Positions 44,366 to 52,677 of a DNA stretch of 64,000 nucleotides are shown in pieces. This DNA comes from FW021-bin31 sp964647485 (GTDB lineage: Bacteria; Bacteroidota; Bacteroidia; Chitinophagales; Chitinophagaceae), in the NCBI GenBank assembly GCA_964647485.1, contig CAZYHV010000004.1, forward strand, positions 139,567 through 203,566. The letters are read 5' to 3'. Both the position numbers and the translations under genes were made by a program. The notes below the pieces were generated by a model. It did no database searches and was not told the DNA's origin. It was given only the letters and a program-made list of their open reading frames with translations. Numbering within the stretch: the first letter of the stretch is position 1; every line of letters starts with the position of its first letter.

Positions 44366-44396
44366 AAAGGCATAAAGGTATTTTCTTTATGCCTTT
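44366..44396. terminator. Bidirectional terminator between sulfhydrylase and mutS-like genes
   Basis: 12-bp perfect stem AAAGGCATAAAG / CTTTATGCCTTT (44366-44377 and 44385-44396) with a 7-nt loop. T-rich on the plus side, and the reverse strand is also usable. The two genes converge here and the stem touches the mutS-like stop codon. Confidence 0.85.
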
Positions 44397-45733
44397 TATT
44401 CTATTTTATTCAATAAATTCAACACCTTTTCTCTCTTTAAGATCAAAAACCCCAACCTATCATTTGAAATACCTTCTTTCAATTGATAACTATATTGAGG
44501 TTCCTCATGCTCTACTGCAGTATCAAAATAGCGAAAAGTAATATTTTGATGTTTCTTCAAGGCATCTGCAATTTCATAGAGATGAGTGGACAGCACAAAA
44601 AGGCTTTGATTCATCTTTAATAAACCTTCTATAACCATGATAGAGCAATGCTTTGCGTCTTGGAAATTAGTACCTTTAAACATTTCATCTATCAGAATTA
44701 ACCATCTTTTCCCGTCATTGATTTTAAGGATTGTTTTCTTTATACGTTGTACTTCATTATAAAAATAACTTTCCCCTTTAAAAATATTGTCCTCTACTTG
44801 TATATTACTGAGAAGCCCTTCGAAAAAAGTCAGCTTCATCTTTTTGGCAGGAACGGCCATTCCAATATGAGCCAAAAAGGTTGACAACCCTACGGCTTTA
44901 ATAAAAGTGCTCTTTCCGGCCATATTCGCTCCGGTAAGAAATAGAAAATTCGTATGTTTATTCAATTTCACATCATAAGCTACCGGCTTTTCCAACAAAG
45001 GATGAAAGAGTTGATTCATCTCTAAAACAGGTTCTTTATCAGGTACAAACTGCGGGTAAGCAAATTGCAACTTTTCTCCGGCTACAGCCATACTATACCA
45101 GGCATCAAGCAGATAGTAAACATTCAATAATCGTCGGATAGTCTTCCCATGCCGGTGCTTCAGATAGTGTCCATATTGTAATGTTTTATTAAAGGTCAGC
45201 TTTTTTATATTTCCTAATTTTAGAAAGTCTAAAATTTCCTTTCGCTCTAATAAAAGAGCCACTTGATCCAGTTGTTCTTCCAACAACTTTGGAAGCTGTC
45301 GTTTACTATACTGATCTTGGAGCAGCGACATACTTTTTAGAAAAACATAAAGATGGTTGATAGAGTAGTGGATAGCAGAGTACTCATCTTTCATCAGAAA
45401 CCGATAAGCAATCCCATGAATTGTAGAAAACAACCCTGTTTCTAATGGAATCCTCTCCCCATTATTAGATAAGAATTTTTCGACGACCATAACTGTACCA
45501 TTATTTATTTCTGTAGGCCAATCTTCTTTATTTTCCTGAATAAATAGTAAGGTTTCTTGTCGGTCTTGTATCGCAGAGATAGATCTTAATGGTCGTTTAA
45601 AAATCTCTTCCAAGACCTCTTTCCCTCCGGCAGTATGCGTAAAATTCAGATGATCAAAGACAGAAAATCCTCCGCTTTTATTAAAAATAGATAAATCTGC
45701 TAATGTTTCCTTGTCTAATTCCATAATTCTCAA
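44396..45733 (-). CDS. MutS-like ATPase (no mismatch-recognition domain)
   Basis: 445 aa. It lacks the N-terminal mismatch-binding domain of MutS1. It has a helical lever/clamp-like region (~20-230) and a MutS ATPase domain: Walker A LTGANMAGKSTFIKA (about 267-278), Walker B WLILIDEMFKGTNFQDA, and the STHLYEIADAL H-loop. Such short MutS homologues are common in Bacteroidota, with unclear roles. Last gene of ubiE-porT-pyrC-mutS-like. Confidence 0.88.
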   Translation of the reverse strand: MRIMELDKETLADLSIFNKSGGFSVFDHLNFTHTAGGKEVLEEIFKRPLRSISAIQDRQETLLFIQENKEDWPTEINNGTVMVVEKFLSNNGERIPLETGLFSTIHGIAYRFLMKDEYSAIHYSINHLYVFLKSMSLLQDQYSKRQLPKLLEEQLDQVALLLERKEILDFLKLGNIKKLTFNKTLQYGHYLKHRHGKTIRRLLNVYYLLDAWYSMAVAGEKLQFAYPQFVPDKEPVLEMNQLFHPLLEKPVAYDVKLNKHTNFLFLTGANMAGKSTFIKAVGLSTFLAHIGMAVPAKKMKLTFFEGLLSNIQVEDNIFKGESYFYNEVQRIKKTILKINDGKRWLILIDEMFKGTNFQDAKHCSIMVIEGLLKMNQSLFVLSTHLYEIADALKKHQNITFRYFDTAVEHEEPQYSYQLKEGISNDRLGFLILKREKVLNLLNKIE

Positions 45734-45760
45734 ATAGAGGCCCGTTTTATGCTACAGGCT

Positions 45761-47110
45761 TTATGATTCCCTATCAAATCGCAGCCGTAATCCCTTTGTT
45801 TCCTCATTAAACGTTCCATTATCATAAACTTTATTACCATTTACAAAGGTTTTTTCTATTTTAGCAGGGAAAGTGTGGCCTTCCAGGGGACTCCATCCAC
45901 ATTTAAAATAAATATTGTCTTTTTTTACACGAAAATCCCGGTTCAAATCCAATAAAACCAAATCTGCATAATATCCTTCACGAATAAAACCTCTTTCTTT
46001 CACCCGATAGCAGATGGCCGGATTATGACACATTTTTTCTACTATCTTTTCCAGGGATATTCTTCCGGATTTATACTGGTCGAGCATCATCAACAACCCG
46101 TGTTGTACCAAGGGAATACCGGCAGGAGCCTTATAAAAAGGTTGATTCTTTTCCTTCTCCGTATGGGGTGCATTATCTGTTGCAATGCAATCTAATTTAT
46201 TTTCCAAAAGCCCTTTCCATAAACCGGCTTTATTCTCAGGAGCTTTGATTGCCGGATTACATTTTATCTTGTTTCCATACTTCTTATAATCGTCAGAAGT
46301 AAACCAAAGATGATGAACACAGACTTCAGAGGTAATTTTTTTATCTTCCAATGGGATGGAATTGGTAAACAAATCTACTTCCTTTCCGGTGGTAATATGT
46401 ACTATGTGCAGCCTGGTTCCATATTTTTTGGCTAAGTTTATCGTTGACTGAGAGGAAGTATAACATCCCTCTACATTCCTAATCAAAGGATGGTCGGAGA
46501 GTTCTAAATTTTCAAATCCTTTTTCTTCTTTAAATCGCGTCAAATTAGCCTGTACAATATCCTCATTTTCACAATGGGTAGCAATCAATAATTCACTTCC
46601 TTTAAAAATCTTACTCAATGTTTCTTCATCATCTACTAACATGTTTCCTGTAGTAGATCCAATAAATATCTTCACTCCACAGATTTCTTGTTTTCTATTA
46701 TTGATACGTAGTACATTCTCCAAATTATCATGGGAAACCCCCATATAAAAAGAATAATTAGCTAAAGATTTTTCGGCAGCCAGATCATATTTATGTTCAA
46801 GGATTTCTTCGGTCAAAACCGGAGGAATTGTATTGGGCATTTCCATAAAAGAAGTTACCCCTCCGGCTACAGCTGCTTTAGTTTCTGTCCTAATTTCCCC
46901 TTTCTGTGTCAGTCCGGGTTCTCTAAAATGTACATGTTCATCAATCAATCCGGGAATCAATGCTTTTCCTTCCCCATCAATCTCTGTTATAGCTCCCTGA
47001 GCTTCTATTTTTGAAGCTATTTTCTCTATTCGATCTTCTTTTATCAGAACATCGCCATTAAAGGACTTCCCTTCATTGACAATGGTAGTGTTTTTGATTA
47101 AATACGACAT
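45761..47110 (-). CDS. pyrC: Dihydroorotase
   Basis: 449 aa, type I dihydroorotase of the cyclic amidohydrolase family. Metal motifs LIDEHVHFREPG (His59, His61), ATHCENED, LHIVHITTGKE and the catalytic Asp in CIATDNAPHT. Forms dihydroorotate in pyrimidine synthesis. It follows the porT-like gene by 21 bp. Confidence 0.93.
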   Translation of the reverse strand: MSYLIKNTTIVNEGKSFNGDVLIKEDRIEKIASKIEAQGAITEIDGEGKALIPGLIDEHVHFREPGLTQKGEIRTETKAAVAGGVTSFMEMPNTIPPVLTEEILEHKYDLAAEKSLANYSFYMGVSHDNLENVLRINNRKQEICGVKIFIGSTTGNMLVDDEETLSKIFKGSELLIATHCENEDIVQANLTRFKEEKGFENLELSDHPLIRNVEGCYTSSQSTINLAKKYGTRLHIVHITTGKEVDLFTNSIPLEDKKITSEVCVHHLWFTSDDYKKYGNKIKCNPAIKAPENKAGLWKGLLENKLDCIATDNAPHTEKEKNQPFYKAPAGIPLVQHGLLMMLDQYKSGRISLEKIVEKMCHNPAICYRVKERGFIREGYYADLVLLDLNRDFRVKKDNIYFKCGWSPLEGHTFPAKIEKTFVNGNKVYDNGTFNEETKGLRLRFDRES

Positions 47111-47131
47111 GAATTAAAATTAAAAAATTAT

Positions 47132-47872
47132 TTATCCCTCCAAATGAATTGAAATAACAATTAGTCTGGAAATAAGTTGTCCTATACGATTGGAATATTT
47201 ATTTTGAGGCTCATAGATATGAACATCTCTTGCACCATAACTAAATTTTATCTCCGGAGAGAAAATAAAATAGGGGAGATAAAATTCAAATCCTACTCCT
47301 GCTTCATAGCCCCAATCCGTCTTTGCCAATTTGACAATATCCCTAACATTTCTTGCATTAGAATTGGAGGCAAAATCATAATCGTATTTTATCCCGGCCA
47401 ATATATATGCCCTAAAATTCCCAACCCGGTTTGATTTGAATTTTACCTGTAAGGGCAAACTCATAACCACAGACTCAATTTTTTTTATCTCATCTTTATT
47501 CGCAGATAATGCTCCTCCAAAACCATATTTTAAATTCTTTTCAGAAAAATGGAGTATAGGATTAAATCGAAGATCTAAATGCTGTATAATTTTCAGATTT
47601 CCCAATAACCCAATACTAAAACCACTACTATGCAATGGATCAATGCGTAAAATAGAATCACTCTCCAAAAACTTTGGATCATAATCCATTTTTAAATAAG
47701 CCTGATTATAACCAAGCGTAATACCGAAATAATAGGATCGGTCTCTATACTGTCTTAATTTTGAGGTATTCCCAAATTGAGCTGTAGCCGGTAAACTCCA
47801 CAATACAGCTATTCCAATTATTATTTGGTAGCGCAGTATACGGATGATATTCCAAAAGTTAATTTTTTGCAT
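47132..47872 (-). CDS. porT: PorT-like outer-membrane beta-barrel protein
   Basis: 246 aa, the size of PorT. Signal peptide ending LPATAQ at about residue 32. The mature part is a beta-barrel with many aromatic-ended strands (SYYFGITLGYNQAYLKMDYD, FRAYILAGIKYDYDFAS). It overlaps the 3' end of ubiE by 52 bp, and the ubiE-porT order is usual in this phylum. PorT is needed for type IX secretion in Porphyromonas. Other T9SS genes are not in the window, so the name rests on context and fold. Confidence 0.78.
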   Translation of the reverse strand: MQKINFWNIIRILRYQIIIGIAVLWSLPATAQFGNTSKLRQYRDRSYYFGITLGYNQAYLKMDYDPKFLESDSILRIDPLHSSGFSIGLLGNLKIIQHLDLRFNPILHFSEKNLKYGFGGALSANKDEIKKIESVVMSLPLQVKFKSNRVGNFRAYILAGIKYDYDFASNSNARNVRDIVKLAKTDWGYEAGVGFEFYLPYFIFSPEIKFSYGARDVHIYEPQNKYSNRIGQLISRLIVISIHLEG

Positions 47873-48564
47873 GTTGCATCTTTAAATCCGGCTTTTTTTA
47901 ATCTTTCTATCATTGCCTCTCCCTGTGGAAAAGCATCTACGGATTCCGGTAAATAGGTATAGGCTTCGGCATTATGAGCAATCCACTTTCCTAATTTCGG
48001 AGTAATATAACGAAAATAAAAACGATATAATTGTTTAATCGGAAAAATTGTGGGGGAGGAGAAATCTAAAATCACTGCTTTCCCTCCTTTTCGTAAAACC
48101 CTACACATTTCTTTCAATCCGATATCCAGATGTTCGAAATTTCTTACTCCAAAAGCAGAAGTTACAGCATCAAAAGATTCGGTAGCAAAAGGTAAATCCT
48201 CACTATCGGCCGTTTGGAGACGAATTTGTTTTTCTAAATGAGCTTCTTTTATTTTTTTTTCTCCTACTTCCAACATTTGTTTAGATATATCGATTCCAAT
48301 AATTTCCTTCGGAGAAAGCATTTTAGAAGCCAAAATGGAGAAATCAGCAGTCCCTGCAGCTACATCTAAAATATGATCCGGTTTTAACTCATCCAAATAA
48401 TGTAAAGATTTTTTTCTCCATATCTTATCAATATTCAGAGACATAAAATGATTTAAAAAATCATATCGATAAGCAATATGATCAAACATGTTCGCTACCT
48501 GCTCTTTCTTGCTTAACTTTGATTCCTTAAAAGGAACGACTTTATTTGTTGATGAGTCCTGCAT
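47821..48564 (-). CDS. ubiE: Demethylmenaquinone methyltransferase UbiE/MenG
   Basis: 247 aa from the ATG at 48564 (MQDSSTNKVVPFKESKLSKKEQV). An ATG at 48729 would extend into engB and is rejected. UbiE motifs: FDHIAYRYDFLNHFMSLNIDKIWR, SAM-binding ILDVAAGTADFSILA, GIDISKQMLEVGEKKI, SAFGVRNFEHLDIGLKEMCR and AEAYTYLPESVDAFP. Last step of menaquinone synthesis. The -7 box TATCTTTG ends 5 bp before the ATG. Confidence 0.94.
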   Translation of the reverse strand: MQDSSTNKVVPFKESKLSKKEQVANMFDHIAYRYDFLNHFMSLNIDKIWRKKSLHYLDELKPDHILDVAAGTADFSILASKMLSPKEIIGIDISKQMLEVGEKKIKEAHLEKQIRLQTADSEDLPFATESFDAVTSAFGVRNFEHLDIGLKEMCRVLRKGGKAVILDFSSPTIFPIKQLYRFYFRYITPKLGKWIAHNAEAYTYLPESVDAFPQGEAMIERLKKAGFKDATCKKLTFGISSVYCATK

Positions 48565-48569
48565 AAAGG

Positions 48570-48577
48570 CAAAGATA
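48570..48577 (-). promoter_or_regulatory. ubiE -7 box immediately before the start codon
   Basis: Minus-strand TATCTTTG, a perfect TAnnTTTG match with 5 bases between it and the ubiE ATG. Suggests a leaderless or near-leaderless message. Confidence 0.5.
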
Positions 48578-48607
48578 AGACAAGTAGCAAGACCAAAATA
48601 AAATATT

Positions 48608-49216
48608 ATGACTATCTCAAAAACAGAATATATAGGCAGCTTTATAAAAGTAGAAGATTGCCCGGCGCCGGAAGTACCGGAATATGCCTTTATCGGGCGT
48701 TCTAATGTAGGAAAATCCTCCCTTATCAATATGCTTACCGGAAGAAAAAAATTAGCTCATGTGAGTAAAAATCCAGGTAAAACACAGACAATCAATTATT
48801 TTCATATAAATAAATATTGGAATTTAGTCGATCTTCCGGGATATGGATTTGCTAAAGTTTCTCAAAAGCAAAGGAAGCAATGGAAGAATATGATTAATAA
48901 CTATATTCAGAATAGAGAGAATTTAGTTACCCTATTTGTCCTTATTGATAGTCGACATAATCCACAAAAGTCTGATTTACAGTTTATTGACCAGTTAGGA
49001 GAATGGCAGATTCCTTTTGCAATCGTATTTACAAAAACCGATAAAAGTAAACAACGAATAGTCAGTAAAAATGTGAAAAGCTTTTTTACCGAAATGAAAA
49101 AGAAATGGGAATTCCTGCCTATCTATTTCCTTACTTCTGCAATAAAAGGTCGTGGTCGAGAAGAAATATTAGACTATGTAGAAGATTATAATGTTCGTTT
49201 TGGTGCTTTAGTATAA
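48608..49216 (+). CDS. engB: Ribosome biogenesis GTPase EngB (YsxC/YihA)
   Basis: 202 aa, full length. G1 AFIGRSNVGKSSL (30-38), G2 region NPGKTQTINYF, G3 DLPGYGFA, G4 TKTDKS, and the late SAIKGRGREEIL. Helps late assembly of the large ribosomal subunit. Divergent from ubiE. Confidence 0.95.
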   Translation: MTISKTEYIGSFIKVEDCPAPEVPEYAFIGRSNVGKSSLINMLTGRKKLAHVSKNPGKTQTINYFHINKYWNLVDLPGYGFAKVSQKQRKQWKNMINNYIQNRENLVTLFVLIDSRHNPQKSDLQFIDQLGEWQIPFAIVFTKTDKSKQRIVSKNVKSFFTEMKKKWEFLPIYFLTSAIKGRGREEILDYVEDYNVRFGALV

Positions 49217-49243
49217 CCTGTTAAAAAAAATAAACCTTTATCT

Positions 49244-49666
49244 ATGCCTATAAATTTTCATTTTCAAAACATTGATGTTAGTTTAAATCAAGAAAAGACA
49301 TTAAAAGATTATATTATCCATCTGTTTAAAGAGGAAGGAATTTCAGTAAAACAAATAGATTATATATTTTGTACAGATGAATTTTTACTGCCTTTAAATA
49401 AAAAATATTTAAATCATGATACCTATACAGATATTTTAACCTTCGACTTGTCAGAAAAGGATGCAAAAATGATGGCAGAGATCTATATTAGTGTAGATCG
49501 TGTTAAAGAAAATACTAAAATATTTAAAACTTCCTTCCAAGAAGAATTACACCGAGTTATTTTTCATGGCGCACTTCATCTATGCGGATACAATGATCAT
49601 TCCGAAGGCGAAAAGAAATTAATGAGACAAAAAGAAGACGAAAAACTCAAGGCCTATTTTAAATAA
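49244..49666 (+). CDS. ybeY: Endoribonuclease YbeY / rRNA maturation factor
   Basis: 140 aa. Metal-binding motif HGALHLCGYNDHSEGE (three His), preceded by TYTDILTFDLSE. Single-strand endoribonuclease needed for 16S rRNA 3' maturation and ribosome quality control. 27 bp after engB, so the two ribosome factors are probably cotranscribed. Confidence 0.95.
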   Translation: MPINFHFQNIDVSLNQEKTLKDYIIHLFKEEGISVKQIDYIFCTDEFLLPLNKKYLNHDTYTDILTFDLSEKDAKMMAEIYISVDRVKENTKIFKTSFQEELHRVIFHGALHLCGYNDHSEGEKKLMRQKEDEKLKAYFK

Positions 49667-49725
49667 TAGTTTCTCTCTTATTGGTACAACTTTTGTTTTA
49701 TTAAAACCAATAAATCGGATTAATA

Positions 49726-50358
49726 ATGAAACATTTCTTTTTAATATTTCTACTTTTCGTTTGTATAACAAGTTCTTTTCATTGTAGTTCCTCCTCAAAA
49801 ATAAATCATCCTTTTATAGAGAGAAAGGATCAGATTTTTAATTCACAACAATATGAAAATAAGATCTATCACTATATTACAGAACTTCGTAGAAATCCAA
49901 AAGGATTTTATTTCAAATATGTCAAATCATACCTAAGAGCGCATCCGGATCGTTTTACTTCTTTTTATACTTCCAGCCTAAAGAAAAGACTACTCCATCA
50001 AGATCCCCTTCCTTCTTTAAAAAAAAGCAGTTATCTTCAACCCATCACCCAAAAGCATTTAAATTATTTGGTAAAAAGACTAAAAGGAAAAAGATTACAA
50101 CATCGTCAGGGTTCAATTTCATTTTCCCAAAGGATAAAAGGTAAAAATCTTTCCTCCTTTGCTGAAAATTTATATAGGGCGAAAAAAAATAACCCTTTGC
50201 ATCTCATTATAGAATTACTCATAGACCAAGGCGTACGCACATTTGGACATAGAAATAACCTATTGAGCAACAAATACCGCCTCATCAATATCCAAAGTGG
50301 GAAGGCCCCAAATAATTATATCGTTACGGTCATAGATTTTGGAAGTAAGAAAAACTAA
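49726..50358 (+). CDS. CAP/SCP-like domain lipoprotein
   Basis: 210 aa. Lipoprotein signal MKHFFLIFLLFVCITSSFHC. The mature part is basic and fits a CAP (SCP/PR1) domain: a helix with YHYITELRRNPKGFY, an HRQGSISFSQRI segment with the likely metal His, SSFAENLY (conserved Glu), and TFGHRNNLLSNKYRLINIQ (the GHRxNLL signature). CAP proteins are secreted and of varied role. It is the gene before the parS sites. Confidence 0.7.
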   Translation: MKHFFLIFLLFVCITSSFHCSSSSKINHPFIERKDQIFNSQQYENKIYHYITELRRNPKGFYFKYVKSYLRAHPDRFTSFYTSSLKKRLLHQDPLPSLKKSSYLQPITQKHLNYLVKRLKGKRLQHRQGSISFSQRIKGKNLSSFAENLYRAKKNNPLHLIIELLIDQGVRTFGHRNNLLSNKYRLINIQSGKAPNNYIVTVIDFGSKKN

Positions 50359-50367
50359 AAATATTAT

Positions 50368-50397
50368 AGAAAAATGTTCCACGTGGAACATTTTTCT
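50368..50397. other. parS site 1 (ParB binding site)
   Basis: Core TGTTCCACGTGGAACA at 50375-50390, an exact match to the parS type known from Pseudomonas and many other phyla. It sits in a 30-bp perfect palindrome (50368-50397). The lack of any loop makes a terminator unlikely. It lies 10 bases after the CAP-lipoprotein stop. Confidence 0.9.
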
Positions 50398-50404
50398 TCT
50401 CTCA

Positions 50405-50456
50405 TTTTACCATAAATTTAATTGTTCCACGTGGAACAATTAAATTTATGGTAAAA
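50405..50456. other. parS site 2 in a 52-bp perfect palindrome
   Basis: Core TGTTCCACGTGGAACA at 50423-50438, centred exactly (50430.5) in a perfect palindrome from 50405 (TTTTACC...) to 50456 (...GGTAAAA). The outer 18 bp on each side are also fully self-complementary. It ends 25 bp before the mnmG ATG (50482) and covers the -33 region of its promoter. Centre-to-centre distance to parS site 1 is 48 bp. Confidence 0.9.
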
Positions 50457-50469
50457 CATGCAGAGTTCG

Positions 50470-50477
50470 TATCTTTG
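50470..50477 (+). promoter_or_regulatory. mnmG -7 box, just before the start codon
   Basis: TATCTTTG, perfect TAnnTTTG, with 4 bases before the ATG at 50482. The parS palindrome takes the place of the -33 element. Confidence 0.5.
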
Positions 50478-50481
50478 CTGC

Positions 50482-52350
50482 ATGTTTAAGGAATATGATA
50501 TCATCGTTGTAGGTGCCGGTCACGCGGGAAGTGAAGCTGCAGCCGCTGCTGCTAATATGGGAGCTTCTACACTACTCATTACCATGGATTTGAATAAAAC
50601 GGCACAAATGAGCTGTAATCCGGCCATGGGAGGTATAGCGAAAGGTCAAATCCTTCGTGAAATCGATGCATTGGGGGGATACTCCGGCATAGTGGCTGAT
50701 AAAAGTACTATACAATTCAGAATGCTCAATAAATCAAAGGGTCCTGCTATGTGGAGCCCCCGATCCCAGAATGATCGGATGTTATTTTCACAATCCTGGC
50801 GTCATCTATTGGAACAAACGCCAAATTTGGATTTCTACCAGGATATGGTTTTAGGTCTCCTAGAAGAAAAGGGAGAAATAAAAGGAGTAGTTACACAACT
50901 GAACCATAAAATACGTGCTAAAGCAGTCATTTTAACGAACGGTACCTTCCTAAACGGTATGATCCATATCGGAGATAAACATTACGGTGGTGGTAGAGTG
51001 GGAGATAGAGCTTCTGTAGGTATAACGGCTAATCTAGAAGCATTGGGCTTTAGAAGTGATCGCCTAAAAACAGGAACACCTCCAAGAATTGACGGAAGAA
51101 GCCTTAATTATAGTAAATTTGAAGTCCAAAATGGAGATGAAAAAATTCCAGGTTTCTCTTTTAAAAAGGGACATACCATTGACCCTAAAAATCAAAAGGT
51201 TTGTTGGATAACCTATACCAATCCTGAAGTTCATCAAATCCTAAAGTCAGGATTTGACCAATCTCCAATGTACCAAGGTAGAATTAAAGGAAACGGACCA
51301 AGATATTGCCCTAGTATTGAGGATAAAGTAAGTCGATTTGCAAAAAGAGAACGACATCAAATGTTTATCGAACCCGAAGGTTGGAATACAATTGAGATAT
51401 ATGCCAACGGGTTTTCTACTTCCTTACCTGAAGAAATCCAATATAAAGCCTTACAAAAAGTACCCGGTTTTGAAAATTGTAAATTCTTCAGACCCGGATA
51501 TGCCATAGAATATGACTATTTTCCTCCCACTCAGTTATCTTTTTCCCTAGAAACAAAGCTGATTGAAAACCTATATTTAGCCGGTCAGATAAATGGAACA
51601 ACAGGCTACGAAGAAGCAGCTTGTCAAGGATTAATAGCTGGAATCAATGCCAGTCTGAAATTACAAAATAAGAAACCTTTAGTACTCAAAAGAAATCAAG
51701 CCTATATCGGGGTGCTTATAGACGATTTAATAAACAAGGGCACTAAAGAACCCTACAGAATGTTTACCTCCAGGGCCGAATATAGAACCCTATTACGTCA
51801 AGATAATGCAGATTTACGATTAACCGCGTTAAGCTATCAGTTAGGACTAGCAGATAAAGATAGATTCCAAAAAGTATTGGACAAAAAGAATATCATAGAG
51901 GCAAACAAAAAACAGTTGGATAACATTTCTATAGCCCCTGAAGAGGTAGAAGGCCTCCTAAAAAAGAAGAAATCAGCACCTTTAAAACAAAAAGTAAAGG
52001 CAACAAAAATCCTTTTAAGGCCTCAAATAACCTTAAATGATTTGAAAAATGCGGTTCCTCGATTAAAAAAAGCATTTGAAAATCAAACATTAGAGGTACT
52101 GGAGGAAACCGAAATACAGTTAAAATATAAAACGTATATCCGGAAAGAACAAGAAATGGTAGAGAGAATGGCCAATATTGAAGAATTAGAAATTCCTGAA
52201 AACTTCAATTATGATAAATTACAATCTCTATCTGCAGAAGCAAAACAGAAATTTAATGAGATCAGACCCGGAACAATTGGTCAAGCAAGTAGGATAAGCG
52301 GTGTGAGACAAAGTGATGTTCAAGTTCTAACGATTTTTATGGGAAGATAG
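50482..52350 (+). CDS. mnmG: tRNA uridine-5-carboxymethylaminomethyl modification enzyme MnmG (GidA)
   Basis: About 622 aa from MFKEYDIIVVGAGHAGSEAA (50482); an ATG at 50458 would add 8 residues that include the -7 box. FAD motif VVGAGHAGSEAAAAAANMG, GGIAKGQILREIDALGG, GDRASVGIT, PSIEDKVSRF, the Cys of GTTGYEEAACQGLIAG and the C-terminal helical tail (GIRQSDV-like SGVRQSDVQVL). With MnmE it modifies U34 of tRNAs. mnmG is often near the replication origin, which fits the parS sites here. Confidence 0.96.
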   Translation: MFKEYDIIVVGAGHAGSEAAAAAANMGASTLLITMDLNKTAQMSCNPAMGGIAKGQILREIDALGGYSGIVADKSTIQFRMLNKSKGPAMWSPRSQNDRMLFSQSWRHLLEQTPNLDFYQDMVLGLLEEKGEIKGVVTQLNHKIRAKAVILTNGTFLNGMIHIGDKHYGGGRVGDRASVGITANLEALGFRSDRLKTGTPPRIDGRSLNYSKFEVQNGDEKIPGFSFKKGHTIDPKNQKVCWITYTNPEVHQILKSGFDQSPMYQGRIKGNGPRYCPSIEDKVSRFAKRERHQMFIEPEGWNTIEIYANGFSTSLPEEIQYKALQKVPGFENCKFFRPGYAIEYDYFPPTQLSFSLETKLIENLYLAGQINGTTGYEEAACQGLIAGINASLKLQNKKPLVLKRNQAYIGVLIDDLINKGTKEPYRMFTSRAEYRTLLRQDNADLRLTALSYQLGLADKDRFQKVLDKKNIIEANKKQLDNISIAPEEVEGLLKKKKSAPLKQKVKATKILLRPQITLNDLKNAVPRLKKAFENQTLEVLEETEIQLKYKTYIRKEQEMVERMANIEELEIPENFNYDKLQSLSAEAKQKFNEIRPGTIGQASRISGVRQSDVQVLTIFMGR

Positions 52351-52351
52351 C

Positions 52352-52388
52352 AAAAAATGGTATTATTTAAAAAATAGTACCATTTTTT
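52352..52388 (+). terminator. mnmG terminator
   Basis: 11-bp arms AAAAAATGGTA (52352-52362) and TACCATTTTTT (52378-52388) with a partly paired 15-nt middle, starting one base after the mnmG stop and ending in a T-run. Confidence 0.75.
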
Positions 52389-52677
52389 AACTATAAATAA
52401 CTGATAATCATTTAATTAGGATTAAAAATAACCGACCCTCAGAAATAGGGTAAATTTCGACTTTCAGCTCATTTCTAAAGGCATATATCATAAAAGCAAT
52501 TATTAGCCTTAAATCGTCTTAAAATGCTAAAAATTAACCAAATATTAAATTTGTATGTTATTTAAACACTAAATTTTAAAACGAAACAGTTTTTACAAAA
52601 AAGCTGCATAAAATTCTGCAAAAATCTCTTTTTCCACAAAAGAGACACTCACAGACAGAACCCCATTGAATAGATTT
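52389..52677. other. AT-rich stretch without genes
   Basis: No coding frame or known element recognised. A small hairpin ACCCT/AGGGT is present around 52436-52452, and TCTCTTTT/AAAAGAGA around 52626-52646. Probably leftover of the region flanking the IS21 insertion. Confidence 0.4.

Noticed and set aside
48565..48729. Longer N-terminus for UbiE
   Set aside because: It would run across the ubiE promoter and into the divergent engB coding sequence; the family start fits the ATG at 48564.
50368..50397. Terminator for the CAP-domain lipoprotein
   Set aside because: The palindrome has no loop bases and its core is an exact parS 16-mer repeated 48 bp further on; parS explains it better, although it might also weaken transcription.
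52620..52650. DnaA-box-like TTTTCCACA near the end of the mnmG downstream gap
   Set aside because: One mismatch and isolated; it does not form a cluster like that at 55900-56226.
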